Notes: generated by a model from the sequence alone, not told the origin. DNA of 64,000 nucleotides from Ichthyophis bannanicus (GCA_033557465.1 CM066033.1:909938808-910002807), one strand, 5' to 3'. Positions 22,041 through 32,834 are shown, counted from the stretch's first letter. Translations and numbers: made by a program.

Positions 22041-24002
22041 TTGTGGGTTGCCATTTCTGGGACCCAATCACTGACAAACCATCAATATATGAACACACTC
22101 AACAAATACAATAATGTAATTAACAAATCAAAAAGGGATTACCACTCCAAAGTAATAAATCTGGCTATCAACCGCCCTAGAGAACTATTTGCAATCGTAA
22201 AAACATTGACAAAAGCTAAAAACCTCGAGCCAAAACAATCAGCAATAAGCATACAAACTTTAGCAACCCACTTTGCAGAAAAACTAAAGTGCAAACTTAA
22301 TACCATACCAGCGATACCACCTCCAAACACTGAATTTAATAACAATTGGACAACCTTTCACACGGTAGATCAAAAACACCTCCTTAGGATCATAACATTA
22401 ATCAACACCACAACTTCTCCACTCGATCCATGCCCTGTGTCATGGATCAAATGTACAAAGGAAGAACTAGCTGAAAACATCCAACACATGGTGAATCAAT
22501 CCCTTTCCCAAGGCATCATGCCCAACGCCCTAAAACTCACAACGCTTCGCCCAATAATAAAAAACAATAAACTTGACTCAAAAGACCCAAACTCATACAG
22601 ACCGATAGCCAGCATTCCATTTTTAGCTAAAATAATAGAAAAAACGGTTCAATTACAATTACAAGACCATATTGATGAGCACAAACCCCTAGACTCACAC
22701 CAGTTTGGTTTCCGGCCCTTCCACGGTGTAGAAACCCTTTTAATTACACTGATGGACTTCCTCATCAAAGGTACAGATGACAACAGTCAAGGCTTCCTAC
22801 TCCTTTTCATAGACATTTCTGCCGCCTTTGACAACATCAACCACCTTACTCTGATCAATAGACTAGAAAACTTAGGAATAGGTGGGACTGTCCTCAAATG
22901 GTTCAAGTCTTACATCACACACAGACTAATACGTGTTCAAATAGACCAAGAAGCATCAGAAACCTTCCCTCAAGGACAAGGAATACCCCAAGGATCAGCC
23001 CTTTCTGCCCTCCTTTTCAACCTGTACCTATAACCCATTACAAAAATATTTAGAAAACACAGGATTAGTCACTTTATCTATGCTGACGACATCATGCTCG
23101 CTCTCCCCATAACCACCAAAAACCCTACTTACGACACCCTATCCAAATGCATGGCTGAGACCACCTCTCGGATGGAAACCAACTATCTCAGCATCAACCT
23201 CAAAAAAACGGAAGCAATGTTCGTAACAAGATCACCCGTGACCGAGGACACTTATCCAACATCAATCTCAATCAACAATACAACTATACCTGTTAAAAAA
23301 GAGGTAAAATACCTAGGTGTAATAATTGATCATACACTCACCATGCTACCACACATAAAGCAGACAGTAAAAACCATATTCTACAAACTCAAAACCATAC
23401 AACACCTAAAGCCCCTTCTTGACACACATGACTTAAGATCAATTGTTAATACACTCATCACCCCCCACTTTGACTATTGTAATAGTCTCCTAATTGGCCT
23501 GCCACAAAAAAATACCTACCTATTACAAAGAGCCCAGAACATCTGTGCAAAAGTAGTTACTAAAGCCTGCCTAGTAGACCATGTAACCCCTATACTGCTA
23601 GAACTACATTGGCTTCCTATAAACAGCCGAATCAGATATAAAATTCTCCTAACAACTTTCAAGCTCCTAAACGACATCGCCCCCTCACATCTATCCACAC
23701 TACTACACGCCCCATCTGAATCAAGAGCTCGCAGACTAAACGCAGCCCACTCACTTGAGATACCAAAAACATTCATGAAGACTAAAAAATCCACTAGCGC
23801 CAGGGCCTACACATTCACTGCCCCCATGCTCTGGAATGATCTCCCAATAGACCTTCGTATCATAAAAGACCTCTCCCAATTTAGGAAAGAACTCAAAACA
23901 TACCTATTCTCCGAACACTTTAAAATCCCCTACCCCCCAAGTCCAGCCCCACAGCATCCACAGACACACAAACACAAAGCCCTTAAAATCACAATTAACT
24001 AA
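22041..24002 (+). pseudogene. L2-type reverse transcriptase, one stop codon
   Basis: A single frame runs the whole length, broken only by TAA at 23031-23033, just after the GIPQGSALSALLFNLYL box. RT motifs follow in order: RPIASIPFLAKIIEK, HQFGFRPFHGVETLL, FIDISAAFDNINH, then after the stop the catalytic YADDIML near 23080. The C-terminal region has HFDYCNSLLIGL and LHWLPINSRIRYK, typical of the L2 clade. DISAAFD and HWLP distinguish it from the CR1-like LINEs in this window. It is almost intact apart from the stop and the missing 5' half, so it is a fairly young insertion. Confidence 0.9.
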
Positions 24003-24400
24003 CCATACACAGACCTACCACAGACACACCAAAAACTCACGATAAAAAATGGAAATAAATTCCACCACTCCCACACGACTAATGAATATTTTACCCTGTA
24101 ATTCATTGTATATAACCTTTGGTAAATAACCATTGTAAATAGTTTTGGCAGTTCCTCGCCTCATTACCTGTAAAAGTTAGAAACTTCTGTTTAATATAAT
24201 GATACAGAAGTATACAAAAGTATACAAAATGTAAATAGTTCCCACAGTTTATCGCACTATTATCTGTAAAAAGTTAGAAATTTCTGTTCTATGTAATGTA
24301 TACAGAAGTATACAAAACTGTTAACTTGTTCCATGTAAACTGCCCCTGATCTCTGGAAGGGGCGGTATAGAAGAAATAGATAAATAAATAAATAAATAAA
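22055..24400 (+). mobile_element. L2-type LINE, 5'-truncated
   Basis: The element carries RT and C-terminal coding sequence, a 3' UTR, and the terminal hairpin CTGCCCCTGATCTCTGG AAGGGGCGGTATA with an AAATAAATAAAT tail. It lacks the endonuclease, so it was truncated on insertion. It lies in the left arm of the giant element and is absent from the deleted copy at the equivalent position (3990-4612), so it inserted later. Confidence 0.9.
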
Positions 24401-24612
24401 TCATGGTGTTTGTGGAAAATCACATGTTTGATTGCACATTGTTCTGCTACAAACATGCAGTATGTATGTGCTAGCAGACTGTCTTCAGTTTGCATGTGTA
24501 TGGCTGCAGCAGGTGCAAACTGACTGCCCTCTGCTGAAGGTCAGATCGTAGTGGGGGGTAGCTGAGCCGACCAGGCACAGTACCTGTCTGCCAGTGCCCT
24601 TGTTCTATGTGC
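24401..24612. other. Giant element sequence between two insertions
   Basis: A short piece left between the L2 LINE and the LTR. No motif is seen. The pieces left at 21930-22054, 24401-24612 and 26241-26640 sum to about 0.74 kb, close to the 0.62 kb between the matching blocks in the deleted copy. Confidence 0.45.
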
Positions 24613-24954
24613 TGTCGCGGGCACTACCCTGGCGGTAAGTAGCAGTCAGGGCAGGTCGGACATAACTATATAGGGAGGAGATTGGCCAGTAATCCAGAGG
24701 CCCAATTGGCTTTTGGTCCTGTTAGTTTCCTGGATCCTAATCTTCCAAAGAATTCAACTGCACAAGTGGTGGGAAAATAAAGGCTTTTATTTCCCCTTCT
24801 CGCAAGGGTTCAAAGGATTGGGCAATAACAACAACGCAAATGTCCTTACTTCAGGTAAGAAAAAGTAAAACAAAAGTTTAAAGCAAAACTGTTACTTTCA
24901 CAGTAGCACTGGTATTCACACAACAGGAATGTTCTAGGCAGCAACACATACAGC

Positions 24955-25785
24955 TTACAAGCCTGGCAAAGATTCTAGGCTTCCCGTGGTACAGTACGTA
25001 CAGTCCATTTCTGTATCTGAAACCTCATTTGCCAGTTCCATTGGCTCATAGGCGGAAGCCTCTGACTCTGAGTCCCTAGATTCAGGTAGGTTATAGTCAG
25101 GCTTCTTATATAGCTCTTCTAGCACAGCCCAATGTTCTGGGTAACTCGTAGGGCGTCGACTCTGTGCTGTTTTATATTGAGGAAACTCCTCTCTCCTTAG
25201 AGGTTTTATGGCAGCTTTATAAAAACATTTATTATTCAAACCTTTCTTATCAGATAAACTTTTCCTATAGCTTGTATCATAAAAAGCTTTACCTTGGGAA
25301 TTTGGCTTCTCTGTTTCCAGTGAAGGTTGAGGCCTGCAACAGTTTCTCCGTTGGTTTGCCTGTACAGCACGGCTTAGGTCTTCAGGCTGTGACCCTGTTG
25401 GTTTTGGACAACAGCTGCAGCAATGCCTTTGCCACTCTGGGCAAACAGATTTTACTCCTCTGTGAGCTGAGACCTTCCCAGGTTCCTCCTTAGCTCTCAT
25501 GCAATCACCTTTCACTCTGGGTGATCTTCTGGCAGTGGAATATTCAGGTTTGCACTCTAACCTCTTTTCCTCTGTCTTGCCTTCCTTCCTGCTGCCTCCT
25601 TTCCAGCCGTCTCTCCAGCTGCCTTCACTCGGGCTGCTTCTTTTCCAGCCTTCACTCCGGCTGCTTCTCCAGCTGCCTGCTTTCCAGCTGCCTTCACCGC
25701 TGCCTTTCCCTCTGCTCTGCTTCCAGTCTTCCACACCCTCCTTAAGAAGTCCTTCTGTGCTCGAGGATTGGAAGCTGGCTGGCAT
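24955..25785 (-). CDS. LTR-encoded charged protein (copy A)
   Basis: Open frame of 276 codons from the first ATG. The frame stays open upstream to the SINE junction, so the true start is uncertain. The N-terminal third is disordered and rich in S, W, R, G and E, with repeated WK and SEGSW phrases. A Cys-containing basic middle (HCCSCCPK, RRNCC) follows. The acidic C-terminus has YEPMELANEVSDTEMDC and CTYC. The motif ME-hydrophobic, a short gap, M[DE] and a nearby Cys pair recurs in the other LTR copies. No known family is recognised. It could be a Nef/Sag-like accessory protein in concept only. No function is assigned. Confidence 0.6.
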   Translation of the reverse strand: MPASFQSSSTEGLLKEGVEDWKQSRGKGSGEGSWKAGSWRSSRSEGWKRSSPSEGSWRDGWKGGSRKEGKTEEKRLECKPEYSTARRSPRVKGDCMRAKEEPGKVSAHRGVKSVCPEWQRHCCSCCPKPTGSQPEDLSRAVQANQRRNCCRPQPSLETEKPNSQGKAFYDTSYRKSLSDKKGLNNKCFYKAAIKPLRREEFPQYKTAQSRRPTSYPEHWAVLEELYKKPDYNLPESRDSESEASAYEPMELANEVSDTEMDCTYCTTGSLESLPGL

Positions 25786-25850
25786 TACCTCATGATCAGT
25801 GGGGCGTGGTTCCTCAGTCACTCTGGAGTCCCTCTTGCTCCCTCTATCTG

Positions 25851-26150
25851 TGGAGGAGTGGAGGAGTAGCCTAGTGGTTGGGCCAAGGTACTTCAGGCCG
25901 GAAGGTCAGGGGTTCAAATCCCACTAGAGGACAGCAACCTTGGGCTGGAAGGACTGGGGTTTCTAGTCCCACAGGTGCTCCTTGTGGTCTTGGGCAAGCC
26001 ACTTAACCCTCCATAGCCCATGTTCCCTGTAAAATAGTTATCTCCAAGTTATAATGCCCTGTTCAATGTAATTTCAGTTTGTTCAATGTAAACCGCACTG
26101 ATGCAGAATAGCGCGGTATATAAGAGAATTAAATAAATATAAATAAATAA
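25851..26150 (+). mobile_element. Full-length tRNA/L2-tailed SINE
   Basis: The tRNA head has the A box TAGCCTAGTGG and B box AGGGGTTCAAATCCC. The body has CTTGGGCAAGCCACTTAACC, and the 3' end has the hairpin AAACCGCACTGATGC/GCGCGGTATA with an AAATAAATA tail like the L2 LINEs. ATCTG on both sides (25846-25850, 26151-26155) is a plausible target duplication. It inserted into the solo LTR. The shared tail suggests mobilisation by the L2-type LINE. Confidence 0.85.
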
Positions 26151-26924
26151 ATCTGGTTCCTCCAGATATTGCAGCTTTTATGTATCTTTTTCTTTATTTA
26201 AAGCATTTTCCTTTCTCTCAACCAGGTCTGCTGGGTGACAGTGCAGATCTGCATCAGCTGTCCAGTCGCCATTAGGACTGTGGTTGCTGGTCCCACAGTC
26301 ACTCATCGTGTACCCCCACTGCCCCTAATGCAAAAGGTGATATTGTGTGTTTGTTGTTGGCAAATCATGTAACTCACCCTGACCCCAAGAGGGCGGTTTT
26401 CTACATACATTGCCATCATGTGAGTCATGACACACACACCCCCTCCAGAAGGAGGTGTCCATGGCCACCTCACTGGATATGCCTTATGTTGTGTGCAGCA
26501 TGGTCCACAAGGGCAACACATTAATGCCAATTAGACATATACACTTCCAAACCTGTCTGCAAAGAATACTTCACACACTATCATTGATGGTGACCTGCAG
26601 TAAAGCTCACTGTAATCAACCCGTGTAATGTGGACCTGGAGCTGGACACACTACCTCACCATCAGGGTGAGCACAGAACAAGGAAACTGTCATGGTCAGT
26701 AGGTACTCTGTGGCATCAACACGCACGGTCACTCACCCTTTCCCAGTTGACTTGCAGCAGATGTGCAAACCCCATCTTGTGAGCAGATGTAGACAGCTGT
26801 TCTGCATGTGAAGTGCATCATGGGTAATCCTGGTGCTATCCTAACCTGGTAGTCATACCAGTGTGTATGTTGACCTGCACCTGAGCAGTGGCTAGCCATA
26901 GTTACGTTTAGAAGAATATTGATG

Positions 26925-26995
26925 TAGCACAATGGTTCATACAATAATCTGAGTGGGAAAGGTCATGGGTTCATTCCCCCAGTGGACCAAATTAT
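26925..26995 (+). repeat. tRNA-like module
   Basis: TGTAGCACAATGG (A box) and ATGGGTTCATTCCCC (B box) in tRNA spacing. Matches the inverted module at 3655-3742. Confidence 0.65.
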
Positions 26996-27364
26996 TTATT
27001 TTACTGGATGGATATAACAAGATCATGACTGCAAATCCTTTTAGCACATAAAACAAATTATGTATGTGTGGTCAGTCGCATGCAGTGTGTATGTTGAAAG
27101 AGTGCTGTGTGGGGCAGGTTGCAATATTAGCCATTGAGCGATATACAAACTGAGTTCTCTGGAAAACTGTCAGAGGCTATGGCCGTCTATGCCTGTAGCC
27201 GTCGCCCAGAGAGATTAAACCTCTGTTTACACCTAGCAACTCACTCACCCCAGTTGCCGAACCTAAGGTGGCCAGTAAAGTGCCTTAGCTGTGGCCGTAC
27301 ACTATCCCGGTAAGCACAGCTGAAAGCGTGTGCAGATGACCTGGTGTTGCTGTGTAGCCAACCA

Positions 27365-27442
27365 TTGCTATGTTAAAAGGCATAGCACACTGGTTAATAC
27401 AATGCCTTCCCAAACAGTGGTGATGGGTTTGATACCCCATTA
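27365..27442 (+). repeat. tRNA-like module
   Basis: CATAGCACACTGG (A box) and GATGGGTTTGATACCCC (B box). Similar in wording to the inverted module at 55505-55600. Confidence 0.6.
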
Positions 27443-27711
27443 CTCCAAAATCAAAATAAGTGCCTAAGACAGCTGCATATCATGGCAACAGTAGTTTGAC
27501 GCATCTCTGCAATGTGTGGCTGCAGCATAAAGTTTTTTAAAATGTAGACGTGTACTCCAAGGTACTGAAGAGCATCATGTGGCAGAATGTCTGGCATAAG
27601 GAGCCCCACAAAGCGGCATGGCTAAACGGCAAACAGCCTGCTATGCTATGTATGTTAGCGCCGCCACCGTTGGTCGCCATGTACCGGGAGTGGCGGCGGC
27701 ATGAGCGGCAT

Positions 27712-27723
27712 TGCGCATGCGCA
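27712..27723. promoter_or_regulatory. NRF1-type palindrome upstream of Myb-like exon
   Basis: TGCGCATGCGCA is a perfect match to the palindromic NRF-1 consensus. It lies about 40 bp before the ATG at 27765 in a CpG-rich stretch. The same palindrome recurs in the divergent promoter at 45.7-45.9 kb, so the genes of the element may share activators. Confidence 0.6.
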
Positions 27724-27764
27724 GTGTGCGTGCATGTGTCAGCAGCCCAATCACTCCCGTGAAT

Positions 27765-27950
27765 ATGGAGAGGCACTCACATCAGCCAGCCTTCACCAGG
27801 CGTGACTTAAAACAGCTAGCAAACCTGATCTGCACCAAGCAGACCAGGTTATTTCCCGGATCATCTAGAAGGCAAGACCTCTACCGCATCAGGAGGGCAT
27901 TGGGGCGCCTCACTAGGCGCTTTAATCGGACTGCTGACCACCCACATGAG
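27765..27950 (+). CDS. Myb/SANT-like gene 1, exon 1
   Basis: Sixty-two codons start at ATG 27765 and end at GAG followed by the donor GTAAGT. The frame encodes a short basic N-terminus and a helical region around FTRRDLKQLANLI and LYRIRRALGRLTRRFN. This resembles the Myb/SANT-like accessory proteins of Harbinger elements, which bind transposon DNA and help the transposase reach the nucleus. Phase 0 joining to 31008 continues as HPHE|VEDLRKKGRELR, which reads as the third helix region. The canonical tryptophans are replaced, so the Myb assignment is by context and pattern. Confidence 0.6.
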
Positions 27951-28094
27951 GTAAGTGAATGGGGTCAGGTCACATGATGCAAGGTGTGCAACACAATATC
28001 CAGCAATCAATGCACATCTTACATGTACAACATGGGAGAGGCAACATTCTGTGGTGTAAACAGTGCTGAAAGTAGGTGTGTATGCTACTGTGTG

Positions 28095-30600
28095 CAAGTA
28101 TGCCGTATCCACAGGAGACCATGACCTGCTCACAGCGGTCTGCCATAAATCCTGTTGGTATGGTAGCTGGTGCTGTACATGTGTTTACATCAACCCTACC
28201 TCCAGGACGCCCTGAACTGATCACACAGGTGAGGCATAATTCCTGTAGGTACGGTAGTTGCTGCTGTACATGTGTTTAAATACACCCTAACCCCAGGAGG
28301 CCTTGGCCTGCATACATAGGTCAGTGAGATACCCTGTTGGTACGGAAGTTGCTGCTGCACATGTGTTTAAATCTACACAACCCCCAAGAGGGCCAGACCT
28401 GATCACAGAGGTCTGTTATTAATCCTGTTGGTATGGTATGGTAGCTGATTACACAAGTCATATTTAACTCCTGTTGGTACGGTAGTTGCTGCTGTGCATG
28501 TGTTTTAAAGACACCTGAACCCCAGGAGCCCTTTGCCTGCATACAGAGGACAGTTAGAAATCCTGTTGGTACGGAGGTTGCTGCTGCACATGTGTTTAAA
28601 TCTACACAACCCCCAAGAGGGCCAGACCTGATCACAGAGGTCTGTTATTAATCCTGTTGGTATGGTAGCTGCTACAGTTCATGTGCTTACATCCACCCTA
28701 CCCCTAAGAGGCCGGGACCTGATTACGCATGTGTGTAAATCCACCCTACCCCCGGGAGTCCAGAGACCTGACTGAAGACATCTGTCACTCATCCTGGTGG
28801 TTTGGAAGTTGAGGCAGTTGCAGCCTCACACATCTGGCCTATCCCCAGGAGTCCACGAGCTGACTACAGAGGTCTGGCTGAAATCCTGTAGGTATGGTAG
28901 CTGCTGCTGTTCATGAGTGCATTTCCACCTTATCCCCAGGATGCCCAGAGATGATCTCAGAGGTCAGGCATAAATCCTGTTGGTACGGTAGCTACTGCTG
29001 TTCATGTGTTTAAAACCACCCTACCCCCAGGAGGCCCTGACCTGAGTACACAGGTGAGGCAGAAATCCTGTAGGTACGGTAGTTGTTGCTGTACATGTGG
29101 TTAAATACACCCTACCTCCAGGAGGCTGTGACATGATTGTACAGGTCAGTTACAAATACTGTTGATATGGAAGGTGCTGCTATGCATGTGTGTACATCCA
29201 CCATACCCCCAGGAGTTCTGAGACCTGACTGAAGACGTCTGACAGTCCTCCTGGTGTTATGGACATTGAGGCAGTTGCAGCCTCACACATCTGCCCTATC
29301 CCCAGGAGTTCCAGGGCTGGTTACAGAGGTCAGCCATAAATCCTGTTGGTATGGTAGTTGCTGCTGTTTCTGTGTTTCCATCCACCACACCCCCCAGGAG
29401 GCCCTGACCTGATTACAGAGGTCAGGCATAAATCCTGTAGGTATGGAAGTTGCTGCTGTTCATGTGTTTGAATCACCCTACCCCCAGGAGGCCTTGACCT
29501 GATTACAGAGGTCAGTTATACATCCTGTTGGTACAGTAGTTGCTGCTGTTCATGTGTTTACATACACCCTACCCCAGGAGGACCTGACCTGATTACATAG
29601 GTGATACAGAAATCCTGTTGGTACGGAGGTTGCTGCTGTAGATCTGTATAAATCCACCCTACCCCCAAGAGGGCCAGACCTGATCACAGAGGGCAAGCAT
29701 ACATCCTGTAGGTATGGAAGTTGATGCTGTTCTTGTAATGAAATCCACCCTACCCTCAGTAGGCATTGACCTGATTACACAGGTCATATTTAAATTCTGT
29801 TGGTCCATTAGTTTCTGCTGTTTATGTGTTTAAACCACCCCACCCCCAGGAGGCCCTGACCTGATTACAGAGGTCTGGTATAACTCATGTTGGTATGGTA
29901 GGTGCTACAGTTCATGTGTTTACATCCACCCTACCCCCAGGAGGCCGTGACCTGATTACATAGATCATATTTCAAGCCTGTTGGTACGGTAGTTGCTGCT
30001 GTTTCTGTGTTTCAATCCACCACACCCCCAGGAGGCCCTGACCTGAATACAGAGATCAGGCATAAATCCTGTAGGTATGGAAGTTGCTGCTGTTCATATG
30101 TTTGAATCACCCTACCCCCAGGAGGCCTTGACCTGATTACAGAGGTCAGTTATACATCCTGTTGTTATGGTAGTTGCGGCTGTGCATGTGTTTAAATCCA
30201 CCCTACCCCCAGGAGAGCCAGACCAGATTACTGTGGTATGTTCGAAATCCTGGTATCAGGGTACCTGCATCTGTTGGTGGTGCACTGCTGTGCCCAAACA
30301 CCAGGAGGCCCACACCTGATCACAGAGGTCTGTTAAAGCTGCTGATGTCAGTGTACCTGCAGCTGTTGGGGTGTCACTGCTCTGTCCAACCCCCGGGAGG
30401 GCCTAGACCAGATAACATAGGTCTATAGCTCAGCCAGGTGGGTTTGTGCATGCTCCGGTTGCATTCGGCCACAACTGCCCTATTCACAGGAGGCCTAAGT
30501 CATGACCACAGAGGTAGAGTTGTAGGTCTGATGTCATGGTAGTTGCTCCTGCTGATGTGTTTGGCCCACCCAATCACCGGGCGAGGTCAGAACACATCAC
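28095..30600. repeat. ~90 bp satellite in the gene 1 intron
   Basis: About 28 diverged tandem units fill 2.5 kb of the intron between exons 1 and 2. Unit spacing measured at 29405, 29495, 29585 and 29676 is 90-91 bp. Each unit reads roughly TGACCTGATTACAGAGGTCA, then ATCCTGTTGGTACGGTAGTT, GCTGCTGTTCATGTGTTTA and CACCCTACCCCCAGGAGG. The first phrase is a dyad (TGACCT, 8 nt, AGGTCA). The last resembles a polypyrimidine tract plus 3' splice site. Older, more diverged units lie at both ends. Confidence 0.9.
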
Positions 30601-31007
30601 ACATGTTCCTTAGAGAGCTCATGGTGCCATGGTGGGTGTGTCAGCTGATGTGTGTGGGTCAGCCAAATACACAGGTGTCTGCCGCAGCATACAGGGAGTT
30701 TGGAAATACCTCTTTTGGAGACCAATGTGACCACCACACACATGGCATGGTGCACCCATGTCATGCAAGGAGGGTGTGGGAACAGGGTAAGGGGGCCAGG
30801 GGGTAGCACACAGTACACATAGCTGGCACCCCACACATGGGCAGACCCACAGCCACACATGCATGCAGTGCTGCCAACATGTAGCAGAGAACCCACTGGC
30901 CAGAGCAGCAGCAACACCCTGCTGCGTGCAGTGATGTGTGATATGCATTGGCCACCCACCAGAGATATCCTCCCCCTGATGTTCCCACCCATTGCATTCC
31001 CCCCCAG

Positions 31008-31101
31008 GTGGAGGACCTTCGGAAGAAAGGACGGGAGTTGCGGCTGCAGTGCCAGGATTTCCTTGATCGCCTACAAAGGAAGGTGCAGCAGGAACGTGAC
31101 G
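31008..31101 (+). CDS. Myb/SANT-like gene 1, exon 2
   Basis: The acceptor after CATTCCCCCCCAG and the donor GTGAGT at 31102 bound 94 bases encoding VEDLRKKGRELRLQCQDFLD and RLQRKVQQERD. The phase 0 start agrees with exon 1. The sequence resembles the end of the DNA-binding domain followed by a coiled-coil-prone helix. The intron to exon 3 is about 130 bp. Confidence 0.65.
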
Positions 31102-31230
31102 GTGAGTGTTGCGGCCACTGCAGGGATGTACAGCATGTCACAGTGGGCCAACAGCCTATGTGTGGCCACACAATTTTTATGTGGTGTGGGAATGGGATGA
31201 TGATGTCCTAATGACTGTCTTCCCCAACAG

Positions 31231-31392
31231 AGGCCGCTGCTGCTGTGGAACAGGCATCTACATCTGGGACACACACCACAGGGCCCGCAGCTCCAGTCCA
31301 TCCAATGGAGGAGGAGGAGGGGGCAGAGCCAGAGGACGACTCTGCGGAAATGGAGTGGGCGGAGGGTGGTGTGGGGCAGGAGGGAAGGGAAG
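31231..31392 (+). CDS. Myb/SANT-like gene 1, exon 3
   Basis: The acceptor TTCCCCAACAG and donor G|GTGAGG bound 162 bases in the frame set by exon 2 (phase 1). They encode an acidic, low-complexity linker: EAAAAVEQASTSGTHTTGP, then MEEEEGAEPEDDSAEMEWAE. Such acidic linkers are usual in Harbinger Myb proteins. The next intron is extremely G-rich. Confidence 0.6.
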
Positions 31393-31420
31393 GTGAGGGT
31401 CCTTCTGGTGTACCGGTGGG

Positions 31421-31520
31421 TGAGGGGAGGAGGAGGTGGAGGAGGAGGAGGAGGAGAGTGTGGGGGGGAGGGCAAGGGTGGGTGGGAGGTGTCAGGGGGG
31501 TTGGAGGGGGGAGAGGGTGG
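31421..31520 (+). promoter_or_regulatory. G-rich intron stretch, quadruplex-prone
   Basis: The plus strand, and so the pre-mRNA of gene 1, carries many G runs of 3-7 bases (GGTGGAGGAGG, GGGGGGGAGGG, GGGTGGGTGGG). G-quadruplex folding is plausible from sequence. It lies between exon 3 and the presumed exon 4. Confidence 0.5.
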
Positions 31521-31697
31521 CCCAGTGGTTGGGAGGAGACACACAACACCACAGGGCACTATGGGTTCCTGTCAGCTGCCACATGTGTGTGGCAATGGTG
31601 ACCGTGTGGGTGCAGTGAGACCACCATGTGCCACAGACAGGGCCCACACACATGCCACCACACAGACTCTGGGCACCTGGGGCGAATGTGGTGGCAG

Positions 31698-31828
31698 GTG
31701 TGTCCGGGACCTTTCTGTGGCAGTGCTTGGTGTGCTGCAACGCCAGCAGTCCCAGGCCTGCACCATGCGATGGCTGGCAAGCGCCATCCAGTGGCTGGCT
31801 GCCGAGATGCACATGCAGCATGCAGCTG
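31698..31828 (+). CDS. Myb/SANT-like gene 1, probable exon 4
   Basis: An open stretch encodes CVRDLSVAVLGVLQRQQSQA and MRWLASAIQWLAAEMHMQHA, an amphipathic helical region like the C-terminal helices of Harbinger Myb proteins. It is bounded by GGTGGCAG and by G|GTATGG. The phase does not fit exon 3 as drawn, so a missed short exon, another acceptor or a frameshift is needed. The hAT MITE beginning at 31838 disrupts the downstream gene. Confidence 0.45.
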
Positions 31829-31837
31829 GTATGGGAG

Positions 31838-32208
31838 CACTGTTCCCTCTAAGCTTTGCGCATGTGCGCGTGCACACACCTCGCCGAGCGAGCGCACATA
31901 CTTTACAACAGAGCGCACAAAAATTACGGCTCTGATTCTGATAGAAAACAACACAGACGTCTTAAACTTTAAAAGTTATGATTGTAATTACTAGAAATTT
32001 CCCACTTCATTTAGTAATCGTCTATTTTCATTTAATTTGATTAAAATCCATGTGGTGTACATACTGTATTCTGAAGTGCAGTCAAATTTTAAAGTATATA
32101 ACTCTGAGTGTCGTTATGTGGCGCACAAAAATTTAACTTTCCTTCAAAAGCTGCACACAGCTGATATTTTATGCGCACACAGCCTACAGAAAATTAGAGG
32201 GAACATTG
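31838..32208. mobile_element. hAT-type MITE
   Basis: Ends CACTGTTCCCTCTAAG and (inverted) CAATGTTCCCTCTAAT are inverted repeats. Flanks TATGGGAG (31830-31837) and TATGGGGG (32209-32216) match at 7 of 8 positions. The interior is AT-rich with GCGCACACA phrases at both shoulders. It lies just after exon 4 of gene 1. Confidence 0.85.
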
Positions 32209-32834
32209 TATGGGGGGTGCATCTCGGCAGCCATCCCCTGATGGGCGGCCCTGGAGTGTCTGAGGGGCAGAGTGGCGGCCACACACCACGTGCCCCGTGG
32301 TGTCTTGTCACTCGGGCCACAGCATGGGTCTGCCGAGACAGGTCGATGCAAGTCCTGAGGATGAGCGGTGGGGAACTACAAGTGGTGGGGAAGAGTGATA
32401 AGCTGACTGTAGCGAGCTACCTTTGTCTGCCTTTGCCGCATGCAAACCTATGTGGGTAGACAGCCACGTAGGCCCTGGTGTGGGCAGAGAGGATGGTCAC
32501 ACATGTGTGTATAATAATGGAGAGAATATGGGGTGGGAGAGAGTGACAGATCCTTACAACAGACATGTACCACCATGAACATCTTGCTGGGCAATGGGAG
32601 AGGTTGGGTATACCCCCACGCATAGGTAGGAGGGTGACCACCTGGCACAGTCCATGGCACACAGGGCATGGTATAACCTAAGTGTGTTGATTGGTGGCAG
32701 TGCAGGCACCACACCCCTGAGGGATATGGGTAGGTAAATGTGGGCAGGGTGACAAAATGGGGTGCAGGGTACTCAGGGGATTGCAGTGCCACACATTGGA
32801 GACAAACACATAGGTAGTAATAGATTGTGATGTC
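32209..32834. other. Possible 3' part of gene 1, unresolved
   Basis: 32217-32300 could hold a further exon of gene 1 (GCAG followed by CCATCCCCTGATGGGCGG), but I cannot set its frame. The remainder up to the polyadenylation signal of the convergent gene shows nothing recognisable. Confidence 0.35.

Larger units (their letters stand above)
20303..22054. other. Giant element, non-coding left arm
   Basis: Contains the tRNA-like module at 20950-21030, the hAT MITE at 21093-21284, and a block at 21740-21930 matching the reverse complement of 4612-4800. Open frames in it are short and overlapping. I see no gene. Confidence 0.5.
24613..26240 (-). mobile_element. Solo LTR of the SCAN-Gypsy family
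   Basis: Ends TGTC at 24613 and GACA at 26240 form the LTR termini, and GTGC flanks both sides (24609-24612, 26241-26244) as a 4 bp target duplication. On the minus strand a long ORF is followed by GAACCCTTGCGAGAAGGG and AATAAA, like the LTR at 59227-60692. A SINE (25851-26150) inserted into it later. No internal gag-pol sequence is attached, so it is a recombination-derived solo LTR. Confidence 0.85.
26241..27764. other. Giant element, non-coding, tRNA-like modules
   Basis: 26640-26860 matches the reverse complement of 3757-3990, including CCCATGATGCACT and CACAAGATGGGG. Two tRNA-like modules follow. The deleted copy departs from colinearity near 27010. The last 100 bases are CpG-rich and precede the Myb-like exon. 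Confidence 0.55.

Noticed and set aside
25499..25795. Leu/Ser-rich frame opposite the LTR gene
   Set aside because: Antisense of the repetitive Ser/Arg/Glu coding region, with no start context or motif.
24613..26240. 5'-truncated retrotransposon copy instead of a solo LTR
   Set aside because: TGTC/GACA termini and a matching GTGC on both sides fit an LTR insertion; the same holds for 48724-50183 with GTGT.
28095..30600. Regular 90 bp array resembling a CRISPR
   Set aside because: Units are diverged tandem copies along their whole length with no constant repeat and unique spacer pattern, and the genome is clearly animal. It is a satellite.
30597..31559. Pro/His-rich open frames antisense to Myb-like gene 1
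   Set aside because: They are shadows of exons 2-3 and of the G-rich intron; splice sites support the plus strand.
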